From NCBI RefSeq assembly GCF_003337215.1, contig NZ_QPIG01000001.1, forward strand, positions 1 to 64,000: a stretch of 64,000 nucleotides of DNA, given 5' to 3'. This document shows positions 1 through 8,866 of this stretch, piece by piece (the stretch's first letter is position 1; each line of letters begins with the position of its first letter). The notes under the pieces are model-generated. The model was not told where the DNA came from, searched no databases, and saw nothing but the letters and a program-made list of their open reading frames with translations. The DNA is from Oceanihabitans sediminis. Its GTDB lineage: Bacteria; Bacteroidota; Bacteroidia; Flavobacteriales; Flavobacteriaceae. The position numbers and the translations under genes were made by a program.

Positions 1-13
1 CCGTAGCGGGGTG

Positions 14-21
14 CAAATATA
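14..21 (-). promoter_or_regulatory. Putative -7 promoter box, leftward
   Basis: On the minus strand this reads TATATTTG, an exact match to the Bacteroidota -7 consensus TAnnTTTG. It would drive a gene lying to the left of the window. Only the box itself is seen. Confidence 0.4.
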
Positions 22-145
22 GATACCTTTTTTAATACAACAATGACTTTTTTATATTAATTTCTTAATTATTTTTTAACCGCTTTTTATAACCTTATTT
101 TTAAGGGGTTATGAGTTGATTATTTTTTGTTAGTGAGTAATTGTT

Positions 146-190
146 TGGATTAGGAAACAGGAATTAGGTAATAGGGATTAGAAATTAGTG
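146..190. repeat. Degenerate GGATTAG-type repeat tract
   Basis: A run of related words (GGATTAGG, GGAATTAGG, AGGGATTAG, AAATTAG) repeated with variation. The same vocabulary occurs on both sides of the four-helix-bundle gene at 41966-42343. No gene of that family lies here, so it may be a solitary flank or scar. That link is inference. Confidence 0.45.
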
Positions 191-223
191 GTAGTAGTTT
201 GGTGTTTTGTTGTTGGTTTATCT

Positions 224-396
224 GCGTTAAGGATAGAAGCGGCATCCTTTTGGCTAGGTTTAAATGAAAAATGTTTCTCCTTATTATATGTATACTATAA
301 TATAGTATGAATATGATTATTAAAAAAAGTAGCCAAAAGATATAGCGGATAGCCTGACTTTACTTAACTCCTAAAAAGTTAAGTAAAGGAACGCCC
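224..396 (-). repeat. Structured intergenic repeat, copy A
   Basis: One of four copies of an element bounded by GCGTT(A) and (T)AACGCCC, which can pair as an outer stem. In this copy internal hairpin 1 is CTTTTGGCTA (247-256) with TAGCCAAAAG (330-339), enclosing 73 bases. Hairpin 2 is a perfect 12-bp stem, 358-369 with 377-388. The conserved words GAAGCGGCATCC and GATATAGCGGA flank hairpin 1, as in copy C. The element ends 6 bases beyond the stop codon of the minus-strand porin gene. Long hairpin 2 could also act as a terminator for that gene, although no clear T-run follows. Confidence 0.75.
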
Positions 397-402
397 AAGA
401 AA

Positions 403-2385
403 TTACATAAAGAAATTCCATACTACTCCGAAGCGAACTGCGAAATCTCTGTATGGGTGGTTTGGTGCTGAGTAATAATTATAGCCTGTCCATGCTGAAT
501 TTAAGTGTTCTGCTTTTAAGTAGATTCTGGTTTGGCGAATTTTTGCATTTATAAAGAAATCCATTCTAGGGAATGCTCCGTATTTTTTTTCGGTTTGCGT
601 GTAGAATTCTGCCAAAACAGGATCGTAAGCATTCATATAATACTTAGTAAAGTAATTGAATGTAACTCCTGTTTGTAGAAACAGTGCGTTTTTAAAGAAA
701 TGGTTGGAATAGTATAAGGTGTTTCGGGTTACAAACTGTGGCACATTTAAAGTTTGCGCATCGTCCTGAACATTTTGATACATTACCGTATTATACAATC
801 CTAGATTTTTATATCTAATATCTTTTTCTACTTTAAGCTTTAAGTAGTTTATAGTATTGGTGTTTTGAAATGGCTTTACCATACCATCGAATTCACTTTT
901 AGCAAAAAACATATGGTCGCTAATGGAAGTAAAATTTAGGGTTAAATTTACAAACTTGTTTGATTGTAATTGAAACTCTAGATCTTGGGTTTTGGTGTTA
1001 TTGAAATTATTCTGCCAGTTATAGTTTTTATAATCGTGTTGATATAAAAGGAAGTTATAATTAGCTGCTTTTGAACTAGAGTTAATCTTAGCACTAAGTT
1101 TTATATCATTACTTATTGCGTATGCGGCTTTAGCCGTAAGATAGTTTCCGTCGAAATCTCCAGAAATGTTTACTCCTAACTCTCCTTGTAACTCAAATTT
1201 GTTTATAGTTTTAGCATAAGAAGCTCCTACTCCAAAAACGTTCCCTTTTAATCGGTTTGTAATTTTGTTTCCGTTTAACACCAATACATTATCATAGCCA
1301 TAATTAAAATCGTTATGATTTACATTAAACTGAAAGTTTCCAAGAGTTTTGTTGGTGTATCTTAGATTCAGTTCGTTGTATAGGTTTTCTAGCGTTACTC
1401 TTTTACTTATATCTCTTGGTTTAAATGATTCACCAAAATAACTATTTTCACTAACTTGGTCGAATTGAAAAAATTTGTCTTCGAATGAAATAATATGACC
1501 TAGACTTAGATTGTTGTTTGAGAGCGAATCCTTTTGCTGTACTATATAATATAGGTGATCTAAACGAAAACGTTTTCCTTTTAATATACTCTCGGCATCT
1601 TCAAAATTCACTTCAAGAACTCCCCTATCTTTAAATTCTGGATCTCCATTTTCAAAATAGATTAGGTTACTATCTTTTAATCCGCCATTTTCTTCATTCA
1701 TTAAATCCTGTGCTACAAAATGCGCATTGGCTATGTAGCGGTTATTTTTGGTATTATATGAAGTTGTGAATCTGAAATTCCCTGTACTTGTGAGTTGGTG
1801 TTGGTATTTACCAATGGAACGCATTCCTTTATAAGCAATAGAGAAATTTAGTTGTGGCGATGTATTTACCGTTAATAAAGCGTCTAATTGTTGCCCTTGT
1901 GTAAAGGCTGTTTTATAATACAAATCGGTTAACGGGGTTGGCACACGATAGTAATTAATATCCTCTACTTCCATAAAGTTGAAGTGCCTTGCTCTTGCAC
2001 CAAAAAGAGGCATAAGCTTATTGTTTGCAAATTGATAAGCTAGTGAATTATAGGTTTGCCCCACATTGGCAAATTGTAACAACTCGAAGTTATCTTTTCG
2101 TAAGTAATTAAATTTATACTCTTTTTTTATAGTAAGCGTAGTATCTAAATGTACCGAATCTCTTTTATGAGAAATTATTAGATAGTCGGTAATTTTAGCA
2201 TCTTCATTTTTAACAACATTATTACTTCTGTCTCTACCGAAACTAGATGATAAACTGTCGTTTAAAATATTGTTTTGATTATTGTTTTGCGAAGGTCTTT
2301 TTTGTAATTCTTGCTTTGGCGAAACTTGTGAGTACCCAAAATGAAAAACACTTAACAAAAAGAATATAAGAATTTTTTGCTTCAT
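403..2385 (-). CDS. Putative outer-membrane porin (Porin_10-like)
   Basis: A 660-residue protein with a clear signal peptide (residues 1-19, ending FGYS, followed by Q). An Asn/Ser-rich segment runs to about residue 60. The rest alternates hydrophobic and aromatic residues with polar ones in the style of a beta-barrel, and the protein ends in a Phe-rich strand (VVWNFF). Length and layout fit the flavobacterial putative porin family (Porin_10), whose members are presumed outer-membrane channels; the substrate is unknown. The ATG at 2385 is preceded by a TATTTTTG box at 2469-2476 on the minus strand, giving an approximately 75-base leader. It is transcribed divergently from rnhB, and structured repeat copy A follows its stop codon. 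Confidence 0.75.
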   Translation of the reverse strand: MKQKILIFFLLSVFHFGYSQVSPKQELQKRPSQNNNQNNILNDSLSSSFGRDRSNNVVKNEDAKITDYLIISHKRDSVHLDTTLTIKKEYKFNYLRKDNFELLQFANVGQTYNSLAYQFANNKLMPLFGARARHFNFMEVEDINYYRVPTPLTDLYYKTAFTQGQQLDALLTVNTSPQLNFSIAYKGMRSIGKYQHQLTSTGNFRFTTSYNTKNNRYIANAHFVAQDLMNEENGGLKDSNLIYFENGDPEFKDRGVLEVNFEDAESILKGKRFRLDHLYYIVQQKDSLSNNNLSLGHIISFEDKFFQFDQVSENSYFGESFKPRDISKRVTLENLYNELNLRYTNKTLGNFQFNVNHNDFNYGYDNVLVLNGNKITNRLKGNVFGVGASYAKTINKFELQGELGVNISGDFDGNYLTAKAAYAISNDIKLSAKINSSSKAANYNFLLYQHDYKNYNWQNNFNNTKTQDLEFQLQSNKFVNLTLNFTSISDHMFFAKSEFDGMVKPFQNTNTINYLKLKVEKDIRYKNLGLYNTVMYQNVQDDAQTLNVPQFVTRNTLYYSNHFFKNALFLQTGVTFNYFTKYYMNAYDPVLAEFYTQTEKKYGAFPRMDFFINAKIRQTRIYLKAEHLNSAWTGYNYYSAPNHPYRDFAVRFGVVWNFFM

Positions 2386-2468
2386 AATTATTTTTTAGAC
2401 CTTGCAACTGCCTAAAGCAGATTATTAATTTTTGTAAGCCTCTACTAAAGCTTTGGTGTTTAAGGTGA

Positions 2469-2476
2469 CAAAAATA
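2469..2476 (-). promoter_or_regulatory. Putative -7 box for the porin gene
   Basis: The minus strand reads TATTTTTG, matching TAnnTTTG. A TTG lies 24 bases upstream (2501-2503 complement), slightly longer than the usual -33/-7 spacing. It is the only consensus-like box upstream of the porin start. Confidence 0.4.
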
Positions 2477-2546
2477 GAAAATATCTTATAGGTATAATTA
2501 CAATTATACGATTTATAATTACTCCTTAATATTAAGATTAACATAA

Positions 2547-3146
2547 ATGCTGAAATTAAATTATTCGGAATTAAAAATGGAATGCGGAACAGATGAAGCT
2601 GGCAGAGGCTGTTTGGCCGGACCTGTGACTGCTGCTGCTGTAATTTTGCCATGCGATTTTACAAACAATATTCTTAACGACTCCAAGCAACTAAGCGAGA
2701 AAAAGCGAGAAGTCTTAAAGCCTATTATTGAAACAGAAGCACTACACTTTGGCATTGCACACGTTTTTCAGGATAAAATAGATGAGATCAATATTCTTAA
2801 TGCTTCCATTTTAGCCATGCATCAATCCATTGAAGCATTAAGGCAAACTCCAGAATTTATTATTGTAGATGGCAATAAATTCAAACCATACAAGGACATT
2901 CCACATGAAACGATTATAAAAGGAGACGGGAAATATCTTAGTATTGCTGCAGCTTCTATTTTAGCAAAGAACTATAGAGATGCGTATATGAATAAGATTC
3001 ATGAAGAATTCCCAATGTATAATTGGAAAAAGAATAAGGGTTATCCAACCAAAGAACATCGAGAGGCAATTAAAAAGTACGGCATCACCAAATACCACCG
3101 AAAAACATTTAGATTACTTCCGGATCAAATACAACTAGACATATAA
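2547..3146 (+). CDS. rnhB: Ribonuclease HII
   Basis: A 199-residue RNase HII, which cuts the RNA strand of RNA-DNA hybrids and removes single ribonucleotides from DNA. The family signature [14 protein letters not shown] (residues 14-27) carries the first two catalytic acidic residues. A third acidic residue lies in IIVDGNKF, and the block [17 protein letters not shown] contains the fourth. Length is typical for the family. An internal ATG at codon 11 would also leave the catalytic core intact, so the start is not fully certain. It is divergent from the porin and followed closely by a lipoprotein gene that has its own promoter-like box. Confidence 0.95.
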   Translation: MLKLNYSELKMECGTDEAGRGCLAGPVTAAAVILPCDFTNNILNDSKQLSEKKREVLKPIIETEALHFGIAHVFQDKIDEINILNASILAMHQSIEALRQTPEFIIVDGNKFKPYKDIPHETIIKGDGKYLSIAAASILAKNYRDAYMNKIHEEFPMYNWKKNKGYPTKEHREAIKKYGITKYHRKTFRLLPDQIQLDI

Positions 3147-3180
3147 AATTTATAAACTATTAATACTTGAATGTACTTCT

Positions 3181-3188
3181 TATATTTG
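3181..3188 (+). promoter_or_regulatory. -7 box that sets the start of the next gene
   Basis: TATATTTG is an exact match to TAnnTTTG. It lies 18 bases before the ATG at 3206 but downstream of the earlier in-frame ATG at 3167. Transcription from this box would exclude the earlier start and supports 3206 as the true one. Confidence 0.6.
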
Positions 3189-3205
3189 TACAAATTCTTA
3201 CATGC

Positions 3206-5638
3206 ATGAAAAAAATTTGGAACCTTCTTTTATTTTTAATTTTACTTAGTAGCTGTAATAATGCTAATAAACATGTAAACCCAACAGATTATATTCCAGA
3301 AAATGCTTCCGTAATAATTCCTATTCATAATTTAGAAAGTTTAAAGAGCAATTTAAATAATAGTGACTTTTTAAATGAACTTTCTAAAAGTAAAACTTAC
3401 GAAAATCTAAGTGAAAAATTAGAGAACCTAAAACACTTAAATACTACCAATCTGCTTTTACTTTGTTTTAATTATGACGAACAAAACAACTTACATTATA
3501 CGATAATCACTAAACAAACGGCAGATTTATTTGCAGTCGATTCCCTTCCAAATATTAAAGTTGAAAGCTATCCGTTTCAAAAGATATCTATTAACAAAAC
3601 TGAGATTGAAAAGAACATCACCTACAACACTTTTAAAGACAGTATATTTATAGCTTCTTCCAGTAAACATATTTTAGAAAAATCACTTACTACCAAAAAT
3701 AAAAACGAAGATTTAAAAAGCATCTTAAGAACCACCGATGATACCAAAGCTTTTTCTATTCTTATAAATAACAAAGAACAAAAACCTGCACAATCTATAT
3801 TTATTAAGGATTCCATTCCGTTTAAATCATTCACCAATAATACACTTGTAGATGCAGATATAAGTCAGGATAATTTCATTTTAAGCGGTATCACTAAAGC
3901 AACAGACTCTACTAAAAGTCTAATTAATGTTTTTAAAAACAGTGTAGCTAAGGTTAATAAAACAGCCAATATCGCTCCTAGTAATAGCGATGGCTTTATG
4001 AGTTTTACTTTTGATGATTTTGCTGTTTTTAATAAAAATCTAAAACTACACAGACAAGATTCTTCTGAAACTAGCAGCTCCCTTTTTGATAATATTATTG
4101 AAGTTGGAGTTATTTACGAAGGAAATAACCAAGCAGTAGTTTTAAACTCTTTAGACGCTATTGCCACAAAAGACGCTTTATTAAATGAGCAAAACTTAGC
4201 GGACACCTATAGACAAATTGAAATTTTTGATTTTAGTGAAACTGCATTATTTAATAAAACTTTTTCGCCATTTATAACTTCTAGTAAAGCTAATTATTAC
4301 GTTAATATAGATGACTTTTTCGTGTTTGCTAACAATAAAGAAACTTTAGAAAACATTATTGCAAACTACCAGAATAAAACTACTTATGGTGAAAGAGATT
4401 ATTACCAAGACACCACCGTCCACTTAACAGACGCTTCCTCATTATTAATAGTCACCAATAACCCTACATTAGAAAATCATATTCAAAAGAATTTAGGAGA
4501 AGAGTTCGATATAAGACTAGACTCATACAAAGCTTCGGCATTTCAATTTGTATACGATAACAATTTCGCTCACGTGAATATTATAATTAAAAAGAACAAA
4601 ACAAGAGCTAGAGAAAATTCTATTACCGAATTATACAACATCAAATTAGATGCAGATTTATTAATCAACCCGCAATTAGTAAAAAACCATATTACAAATC
4701 AAAAAGAAATCATAGTTCAAGATATTAAAAACAACCTATACATGATTTCAAACAAAGGAAAAGTACTTTGGAAAAAACAGCTTCCGGGTGCAGTTCTTGG
4801 TCAAATACAACAAATAGACATGTATAAAAACGGAAGATTGCAGCTTGCTTTTGCTACTTCCAATAAAGTATATGTTTTAGATAGAAACGGAAAGGAAGTC
4901 GCTCCGTTTCCTTTGAATTTCAAAGATGCTATTACGCAACCACTTTCGGTTTTTGAGTATGACAATAATAAAAAATACCGCTTATTAGTAACACAAGGTA
5001 AAAACGTACTTATGTACGATGCCAAAGGAAAAACAGTAAAAGGCTTCAAATTTAATTCTGCTGAAAGCGCTATCAACCACCAACCGCAGCACTTTAGAAT
5101 TGGCAGCAAAGATTATTTAACCATAAAAACAGACAATAAACTTTATATTCTGGATAGAGTTGGAAAAATAAGAGTCCCTATAAAAGACAAGTATGAGTAC
5201 TCCAAGCAAGCTGTATACTTATATAACGATAAGTTTACAACCACCACAAAGGACGGAAAACTTGTAAGTATTACAACCAAGGGGTCTAGCGCTAGCCAAA
5301 ACTTAAACCTTGGCAATAAGCACCATTTAGTTACCACTAGCAGAACTTTGGTAGCACAAACGGATAATAAACTAACTATTAAAAATAAAACCTTAGAGTT
5401 AGATTTTGGTAATTATGATATTCCGAAGTTATTCTATTTAAATAACAAGATTTATGTTTCAGTAACCGATTTACAGTCGCAAAAAGTTTATTTATTTGAC
5501 AGCAATGCCGAACTTCAAAATAACTTCCCTGTTTACGGTACTTCTGCAATAGAACTAGATAATTTAGACAAAGACAGAAACTTAGAGTTTGTAACAAAAG
5601 GTGAAAGTAATTCGGTTTTAATATATCAGATAAATTAA
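3206..5638 (+). CDS. Lipoprotein with C-terminal beta-propeller-like region
   Basis: An 810-residue predicted lipoprotein. The chosen ATG gives the signal peptide MKKIWNLLLFLILLSSC with a lipobox ending in Cys 17; the frame opens 13 codons earlier, but a promoter-like box lies between the two starts. The N-terminal approximately 500 residues match no family I recognise. The C-terminal approximately 300 residues contain repeated motifs such as LYMISNKGKVLWKKQLPG, VYVLDRNGKEV and LYILDRVGKIRV, the pattern of PQQ-like or FG-GAP beta-propeller blades. It is probably anchored in the cell envelope and may bind a partner protein. Function unknown. A terminator follows at 5672. Confidence 0.7.
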   Translation: MKKIWNLLLFLILLSSCNNANKHVNPTDYIPENASVIIPIHNLESLKSNLNNSDFLNELSKSKTYENLSEKLENLKHLNTTNLLLLCFNYDEQNNLHYTIITKQTADLFAVDSLPNIKVESYPFQKISINKTEIEKNITYNTFKDSIFIASSSKHILEKSLTTKNKNEDLKSILRTTDDTKAFSILINNKEQKPAQSIFIKDSIPFKSFTNNTLVDADISQDNFILSGITKATDSTKSLINVFKNSVAKVNKTANIAPSNSDGFMSFTFDDFAVFNKNLKLHRQDSSETSSSLFDNIIEVGVIYEGNNQAVVLNSLDAIATKDALLNEQNLADTYRQIEIFDFSETALFNKTFSPFITSSKANYYVNIDDFFVFANNKETLENIIANYQNKTTYGERDYYQDTTVHLTDASSLLIVTNNPTLENHIQKNLGEEFDIRLDSYKASAFQFVYDNNFAHVNIIIKKNKTRARENSITELYNIKLDADLLINPQLVKNHITNQKEIIVQDIKNNLYMISNKGKVLWKKQLPGAVLGQIQQIDMYKNGRLQLAFATSNKVYVLDRNGKEVAPFPLNFKDAITQPLSVFEYDNNKKYRLLVTQGKNVLMYDAKGKTVKGFKFNSAESAINHQPQHFRIGSKDYLTIKTDNKLYILDRVGKIRVPIKDKYEYSKQAVYLYNDKFTTTTKDGKLVSITTKGSSASQNLNLGNKHHLVTTSRTLVAQTDNKLTIKNKTLELDFGNYDIPKLFYLNNKIYVSVTDLQSQKVYLFDSNAELQNNFPVYGTSAIELDNLDKDRNLEFVTKGESNSVLIYQIN

Positions 5639-5671
5639 TAAAATTAAAAGCAATCTAAGAACCTAAATAGG

Positions 5672-5702
5672 AAAAGCTGAAGTAAAATGCTTCAGCTTTT
5701 TT
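5672..5702 (+). terminator. Rho-independent terminator
   Basis: Stem AAAAGCTGAAG (5672-5682) with CTTCAGCTTTT (5690-5700), a 7-base loop, then a short T-run. It terminates the lipoprotein gene before the next gene at 5753. Confidence 0.8.
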
Positions 5703-5752
5703 ATGTCTATTCCTAGCAAAATGATTAGTATTGTATTCTTAAATTCTACATT

Positions 5753-6802
5753 ATGATTACACGTAAAAACGCATCTATATCAAAATTTATAATTCACAAA
5801 GTTGGTAATAAACACAACAGCACAAAAAACGCATTTTCTAACAAAACTGTAGATTTTGACGAGGCTAGTTATGACCTTATGCTGCCTTTTTTATTAAGAC
5901 CTTTTGGTAGTGTGGTGCAGAGTTATCGCTTTAACCACCATGCCGATGTTCGTTTAAACGAAATCAATAATTACTCTGACACCATTTTTAATGATGACGA
6001 TGCTTTTGTAGAAACTTCTCAGAATATCGTGAAGCATTTGTACGAGCAATCCAACTCCTCACAAATAAAAACAGGTGACGTTTTAGTGGTTCTTTTTGAA
6101 GGAATTGAACACAAGGAAATGACCACAAATGCTCTTGGTATTTTTAAAATTGAAAACAAAATAAACTTCTTTCAAACCTTTTTAGAAAATGACAATTACG
6201 ATGTATTGGTTCAAAAAGGAATCAGTTCTAAAAAAGTAGATAAAGGATGCTTGATTTTAAACCAAAACGATATGGAAGGACGAATCGTTTTAAGTGCAGA
6301 CAACAATAATTACGATGCACAATATTGGACAAGTCATTTCTTAAATATCAAGTTTGCAGACGATGCAAATAATCACACACAGAACTACCTGGAACTTTGT
6401 AAAGAATTTTCAGAAGAAATTATTAAAACCTCTTACGGGGAACAAGAAAGAAATACTTTTTTAGCAAAAACAATTGATCATTTTAAAGAAAATGAAATAG
6501 TAAATGTAGAACGTTTTATAGATGAAGTTTTTGAAGAAGAAAAACAAAAAGTCGCTTTTGAAGACTATAAGAAAACTTTTGAAGGAGAACAGAATGTTTT
6601 AATTAGAAATCAATTTGATGTAGCTGAAGCTGTTGTTAAAAAAGAAAAGAAAAAGTTTAAAACCGAAATTAAACTAGACACCAACATACAAATCAAACTA
6701 GATATTGATGCACCAGATGCTTCCACCGAATATCTAGAGCGTGGTTATGATGAAGACAAAAAAATGCATTATTATAAAGTGTTCTTTAATGTAGAAGGAT
6801 AA
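5753..6802 (+). CDS. Nucleoid-associated protein (NdpA/YejK-like)
   Basis: A 349-residue protein resembling the 37-kDa nucleoid-associated protein family (NdpA/YejK). The order of conserved features fits: an N-terminal ISKFIIHKVGNK stretch, a central region with GDVLVVLF and ALGIFKIENK, then VDKGCLILN, and a charged C-terminal half. Such proteins bind the nucleoid, but their exact role is not well defined. No signal peptide or membrane segment is seen, so it is cytoplasmic. Its stop codon is followed after one base by the ATG of the next gene, implying a two-gene operon with coupled translation. Confidence 0.8.
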   Translation: MITRKNASISKFIIHKVGNKHNSTKNAFSNKTVDFDEASYDLMLPFLLRPFGSVVQSYRFNHHADVRLNEINNYSDTIFNDDDAFVETSQNIVKHLYEQSNSSQIKTGDVLVVLFEGIEHKEMTTNALGIFKIENKINFFQTFLENDNYDVLVQKGISSKKVDKGCLILNQNDMEGRIVLSADNNNYDAQYWTSHFLNIKFADDANNHTQNYLELCKEFSEEIIKTSYGEQERNTFLAKTIDHFKENEIVNVERFIDEVFEEEKQKVAFEDYKKTFEGEQNVLIRNQFDVAEAVVKKEKKKFKTEIKLDTNIQIKLDIDAPDASTEYLERGYDEDKKMHYYKVFFNVEG

Positions 6803-6803
6803 T

Positions 6804-7778
6804 ATGAGATTTAAAATTGACAAGTTCGTAATAGCCATCCTTATCGTAATAGTTGTCGCTTACTTGTTTCCTTCTTTAGGAAGCAAAGAAAGCACTATCC
6901 CTTTCGATACTATTGGCTCTATTGGGATTTCGTTAATTTTCTTTTTCTACGGATTGAAGTTAAGTCCGGATAAAATTAGAAGCGGATTAAAAAACTGGAA
7001 GCTACATCTTTTGGTTCAGCTCACTACTTTTTTGTTTTTTCCTCTTCTTGTAATTGCTTTTAAACCATTAATAAATACTGAGGCTACTCAAACACTTTGG
7101 CTTTCCTTTTTATTTTTGGCTGCACTTCCATCTACAGTTTCCTCATCAGTAGTTATGGTTTCTATTGCAAAAGGAAATATTCCTGCCGCAATTTTTAACG
7201 CAAGTATTTCCGGATTAATTGGCATTGTAGTTACACCATTATGGATCGGTTTGTTTTTAAAACAATCTACTACAGACTACAATATACAATCCATTTATAT
7301 TTCCCTTATTACACAAATTTTACTTCCTGTTATTTTAGGGATTATTTTACAGAGGTTTTGGGGGAAGTTCGCTTTAAAATATAGTAAGCAGCTTACTTTA
7401 TTTGACAAGTCTATTATACTACTTATTATTTATAAAAGCTTTGCAGAATCTTTTGCTGAAGATCTTTTCGGTTCAGTAAAAGCTACCGATTTACTATTAC
7501 TTTTCGCGATAGTAATTGCTTTATTCTATATGGTATATTTTATAACTGGATTTATTTCTAAGAAATTACATTTTAATTCAGAAGATAAAATAACGGCACA
7601 ATTCTGCGGAACTAAAAAGTCTCTAGTTCACGGAACTGTTTTCGCTGACATTTTATTTCCAAGCAGCATGTCTATTGGCTTTATTTTACTTCCGCTAATG
7701 GTTTTTCATGCTGCACAAATTTTCATTGTGAGCATTATAGCTACTCGTTTAGCTAAAAGAGAAAATATTCTTGAATAG
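6804..7778 (+). CDS. Bile acid:sodium symporter family transporter
   Basis: A 324-residue integral membrane protein with roughly nine or ten hydrophobic segments spread over its whole length. It resembles the SBF-like/YfeH branch of the bile acid:sodium symporter superfamily, with the N-terminal block GISLIFFFYGLKLSP and the conserved AALPSTVSSSVVMVSIAKGN segment around residues 103-122. The substrate is unknown; bile acid transport is not implied in a free-living bacterium. It starts one base after the nucleoid-associated gene and converges on lipB, with only 14 bases between the two stop codons and no clear terminator. Confidence 0.85.
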   Translation: MRFKIDKFVIAILIVIVVAYLFPSLGSKESTIPFDTIGSIGISLIFFFYGLKLSPDKIRSGLKNWKLHLLVQLTTFLFFPLLVIAFKPLINTEATQTLWLSFLFLAALPSTVSSSVVMVSIAKGNIPAAIFNASISGLIGIVVTPLWIGLFLKQSTTDYNIQSIYISLITQILLPVILGIILQRFWGKFALKYSKQLTLFDKSIILLIIYKSFAESFAEDLFGSVKATDLLLLFAIVIALFYMVYFITGFISKKLHFNSEDKITAQFCGTKKSLVHGTVFADILFPSSMSIGFILLPLMVFHAAQIFIVSIIATRLAKRENILE

Positions 7779-7792
7779 ACTAAAAAAGAAAC

Positions 7793-8509
7793 CTAAAGTG
7801 CTTCTGTCTTCAATTTGAATTCTGCTTCAAAAAGTGCTGTAAAATGCTTCAGAAGTTTTTCTTTTACTTCTTCTTCATTTACTTCTTTTTTACCTAATTC
7901 AACATTTAAAGAAGTAACTGCTTTTCCGCGAATACCACAAGGAATCATATTATCAAAATAACCTAAGTCGGCATTTACATTTAATGCAAATCCGTGCATG
8001 GTTACCCAACGAGAAGCACGCACACCCATTGCGCATATTTTTCTAGCAAATGGTGTTCCTACATCAAGCCAAACACCAGTTTCACCAGGGCTACGCTCGG
8101 CTTCTACTCCGTATTCCGCAAGGGTAAGAATAATCATTTCTTCTAACAAACGAAGATATTTATGTATATCTGTAAAGAAATTATCAAGATCTAAAATTGG
8201 GTAACCAACAATTTGTCCTGGTCCGTGATAAGTGATATCTCCTCCTCTATTTACCTTATAAAAACTAGCTCCTTTTTCTGTAAGTTGCTCTTCGTTTATT
8301 AATAAATTAGACATATCTCCACTTTTTCCTAAAGTATAAACGTGTGGATGCTCTACCAATAAGAAGTAGTTTTTTGTTGGAGTAGTTGACTCCTCTCTCC
8401 TATTCTTGATTTTTGCATCTACTATAGATTGAAATAAAGACTCTTGGTAATCCCAAGTTTCCTTATAATCTTTTAATCCTAAATCCTGTAATTCTATTGT
8501 TTTGTTCAA
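7793..8509 (-). CDS. lipB: Octanoyltransferase LipB (TTG start)
   Basis: A 238-residue lipoyl(octanoyl) transferase, which moves octanoate from acyl carrier protein to the lipoyl domains of 2-oxoacid dehydrogenases and the glycine cleavage H protein. The signature GGDITYHGPGQIVGYPILDL is intact. The catalytic pair is visible as Lys in RKICAMGVR and Cys in MIPCGI. The frame opens on TTG at 8509, and I see no in-frame ATG upstream, so a non-ATG start is likely. A TATATTTG box at 8535-8542 lies 26 bases before it. The lipoylated E2 encoded near 32 kb is one likely client. Confidence 0.93.
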   Translation of the reverse strand: MNKTIELQDLGLKDYKETWDYQESLFQSIVDAKIKNRREESTTPTKNYFLLVEHPHVYTLGKSGDMSNLLINEEQLTEKGASFYKVNRGGDITYHGPGQIVGYPILDLDNFFTDIHKYLRLLEEMIILTLAEYGVEAERSPGETGVWLDVGTPFARKICAMGVRASRWVTMHGFALNVNADLGYFDNMIPCGIRGKAVTSLNVELGKKEVNEEEVKEKLLKHFTALFEAEFKLKTEAL

Positions 8510-8534
8510 AGCAATTATGGTATTTAATACTCTG

Positions 8535-8542
8535 CAAATATA
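8535..8542 (-). promoter_or_regulatory. Putative -7 box for lipB
   Basis: The minus strand reads TATATTTG, an exact TAnnTTTG match, with a TTTG 24 bases further upstream. It supports the TTG start of lipB at 8509, since a start much further upstream would lie outside the transcript. Confidence 0.5.
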
Positions 8543-8548
8543 CGTTTT

Positions 8549-8707
8549 TTATTGCTTAGGATTATTCAAAATTACTAGTGCAGCTATAACTCCTGGCACC
8601 CAACCACAAAGCCATAAAATAAAAACAATTAAGATAGAACCGCATCCTCTATCTAAAACAGCTAAAGGCGGACAAATGATTGAAAGTAGTACTCTCCAAA
8701 AACTCAT
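8549..8707 (-). CDS. YqaE/Pmp3-family small membrane protein
   Basis: A 52-residue protein. It begins MSFWRVLLSIICPPLAVLDR, continues with a second hydrophobic segment around LIVFILWLCGWVPGVIAALV, and ends NNPKQ. This is the two-helix layout of the YqaE/Pmp3 (UPF0057) stress-associated membrane proteolipids, including the conserved PPLAV and WxPGxIxA motifs. Members are small plasma-membrane proteins linked to salt or cold stress in other organisms; the role here is inferred only from family. It lies just upstream of lipB on the same strand, but lipB has its own promoter-like box in between. Confidence 0.9.
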   Translation of the reverse strand: MSFWRVLLSIICPPLAVLDRGCGSILIVFILWLCGWVPGVIAALVILNNPKQ

Positions 8708-8829
8708 ATAATATATTTTAATGATACTTCTAAACTTCTATCGTAACTATATAACCACAAAGGAAGTAAAGATTGATTTGATTAATGACAATTATTAGAC
8801 GTTGTTTCTTCTAATTTGTTACAAAGCAT

Positions 8830-8837
8830 TATCTTTG
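8830..8837 (+). promoter_or_regulatory. Putative -7 box for lysS
   Basis: TATCTTTG matches TAnnTTTG and lies 29 bases before the lysS ATG, a normal leader length for this group. Confidence 0.5.
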
Positions 8838-8866
8838 CTGATTCTTTAAAACAAAATACAAATTAA

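Larger units (their letters stand above)
1..402. other. Gene-free stretch at left edge
   Basis: No plausible coding frame is seen in these 402 bases. Positions 14-21 hold CAAATATA, the reverse complement of a TAnnTTTG box, so a leftward gene probably begins just outside the window. Positions 146-190 are a degenerate run of GGATTAG/GGAATTAG-like words resembling the flanks of the four-helix-bundle gene near 42 kb. Positions 224-396 form the first copy of the structured repeat described separately. A perfect small palindrome, ATACTATA-A-TATAGTAT, lies at 292-308 inside that element. Confidence 0.7.

Noticed and set aside
8502-8711. 69-residue plus-strand open frame before lysS
   Set aside because: It is the antisense of the YqaE/Pmp3 gene, whose minus-strand translation is a convincing family match.
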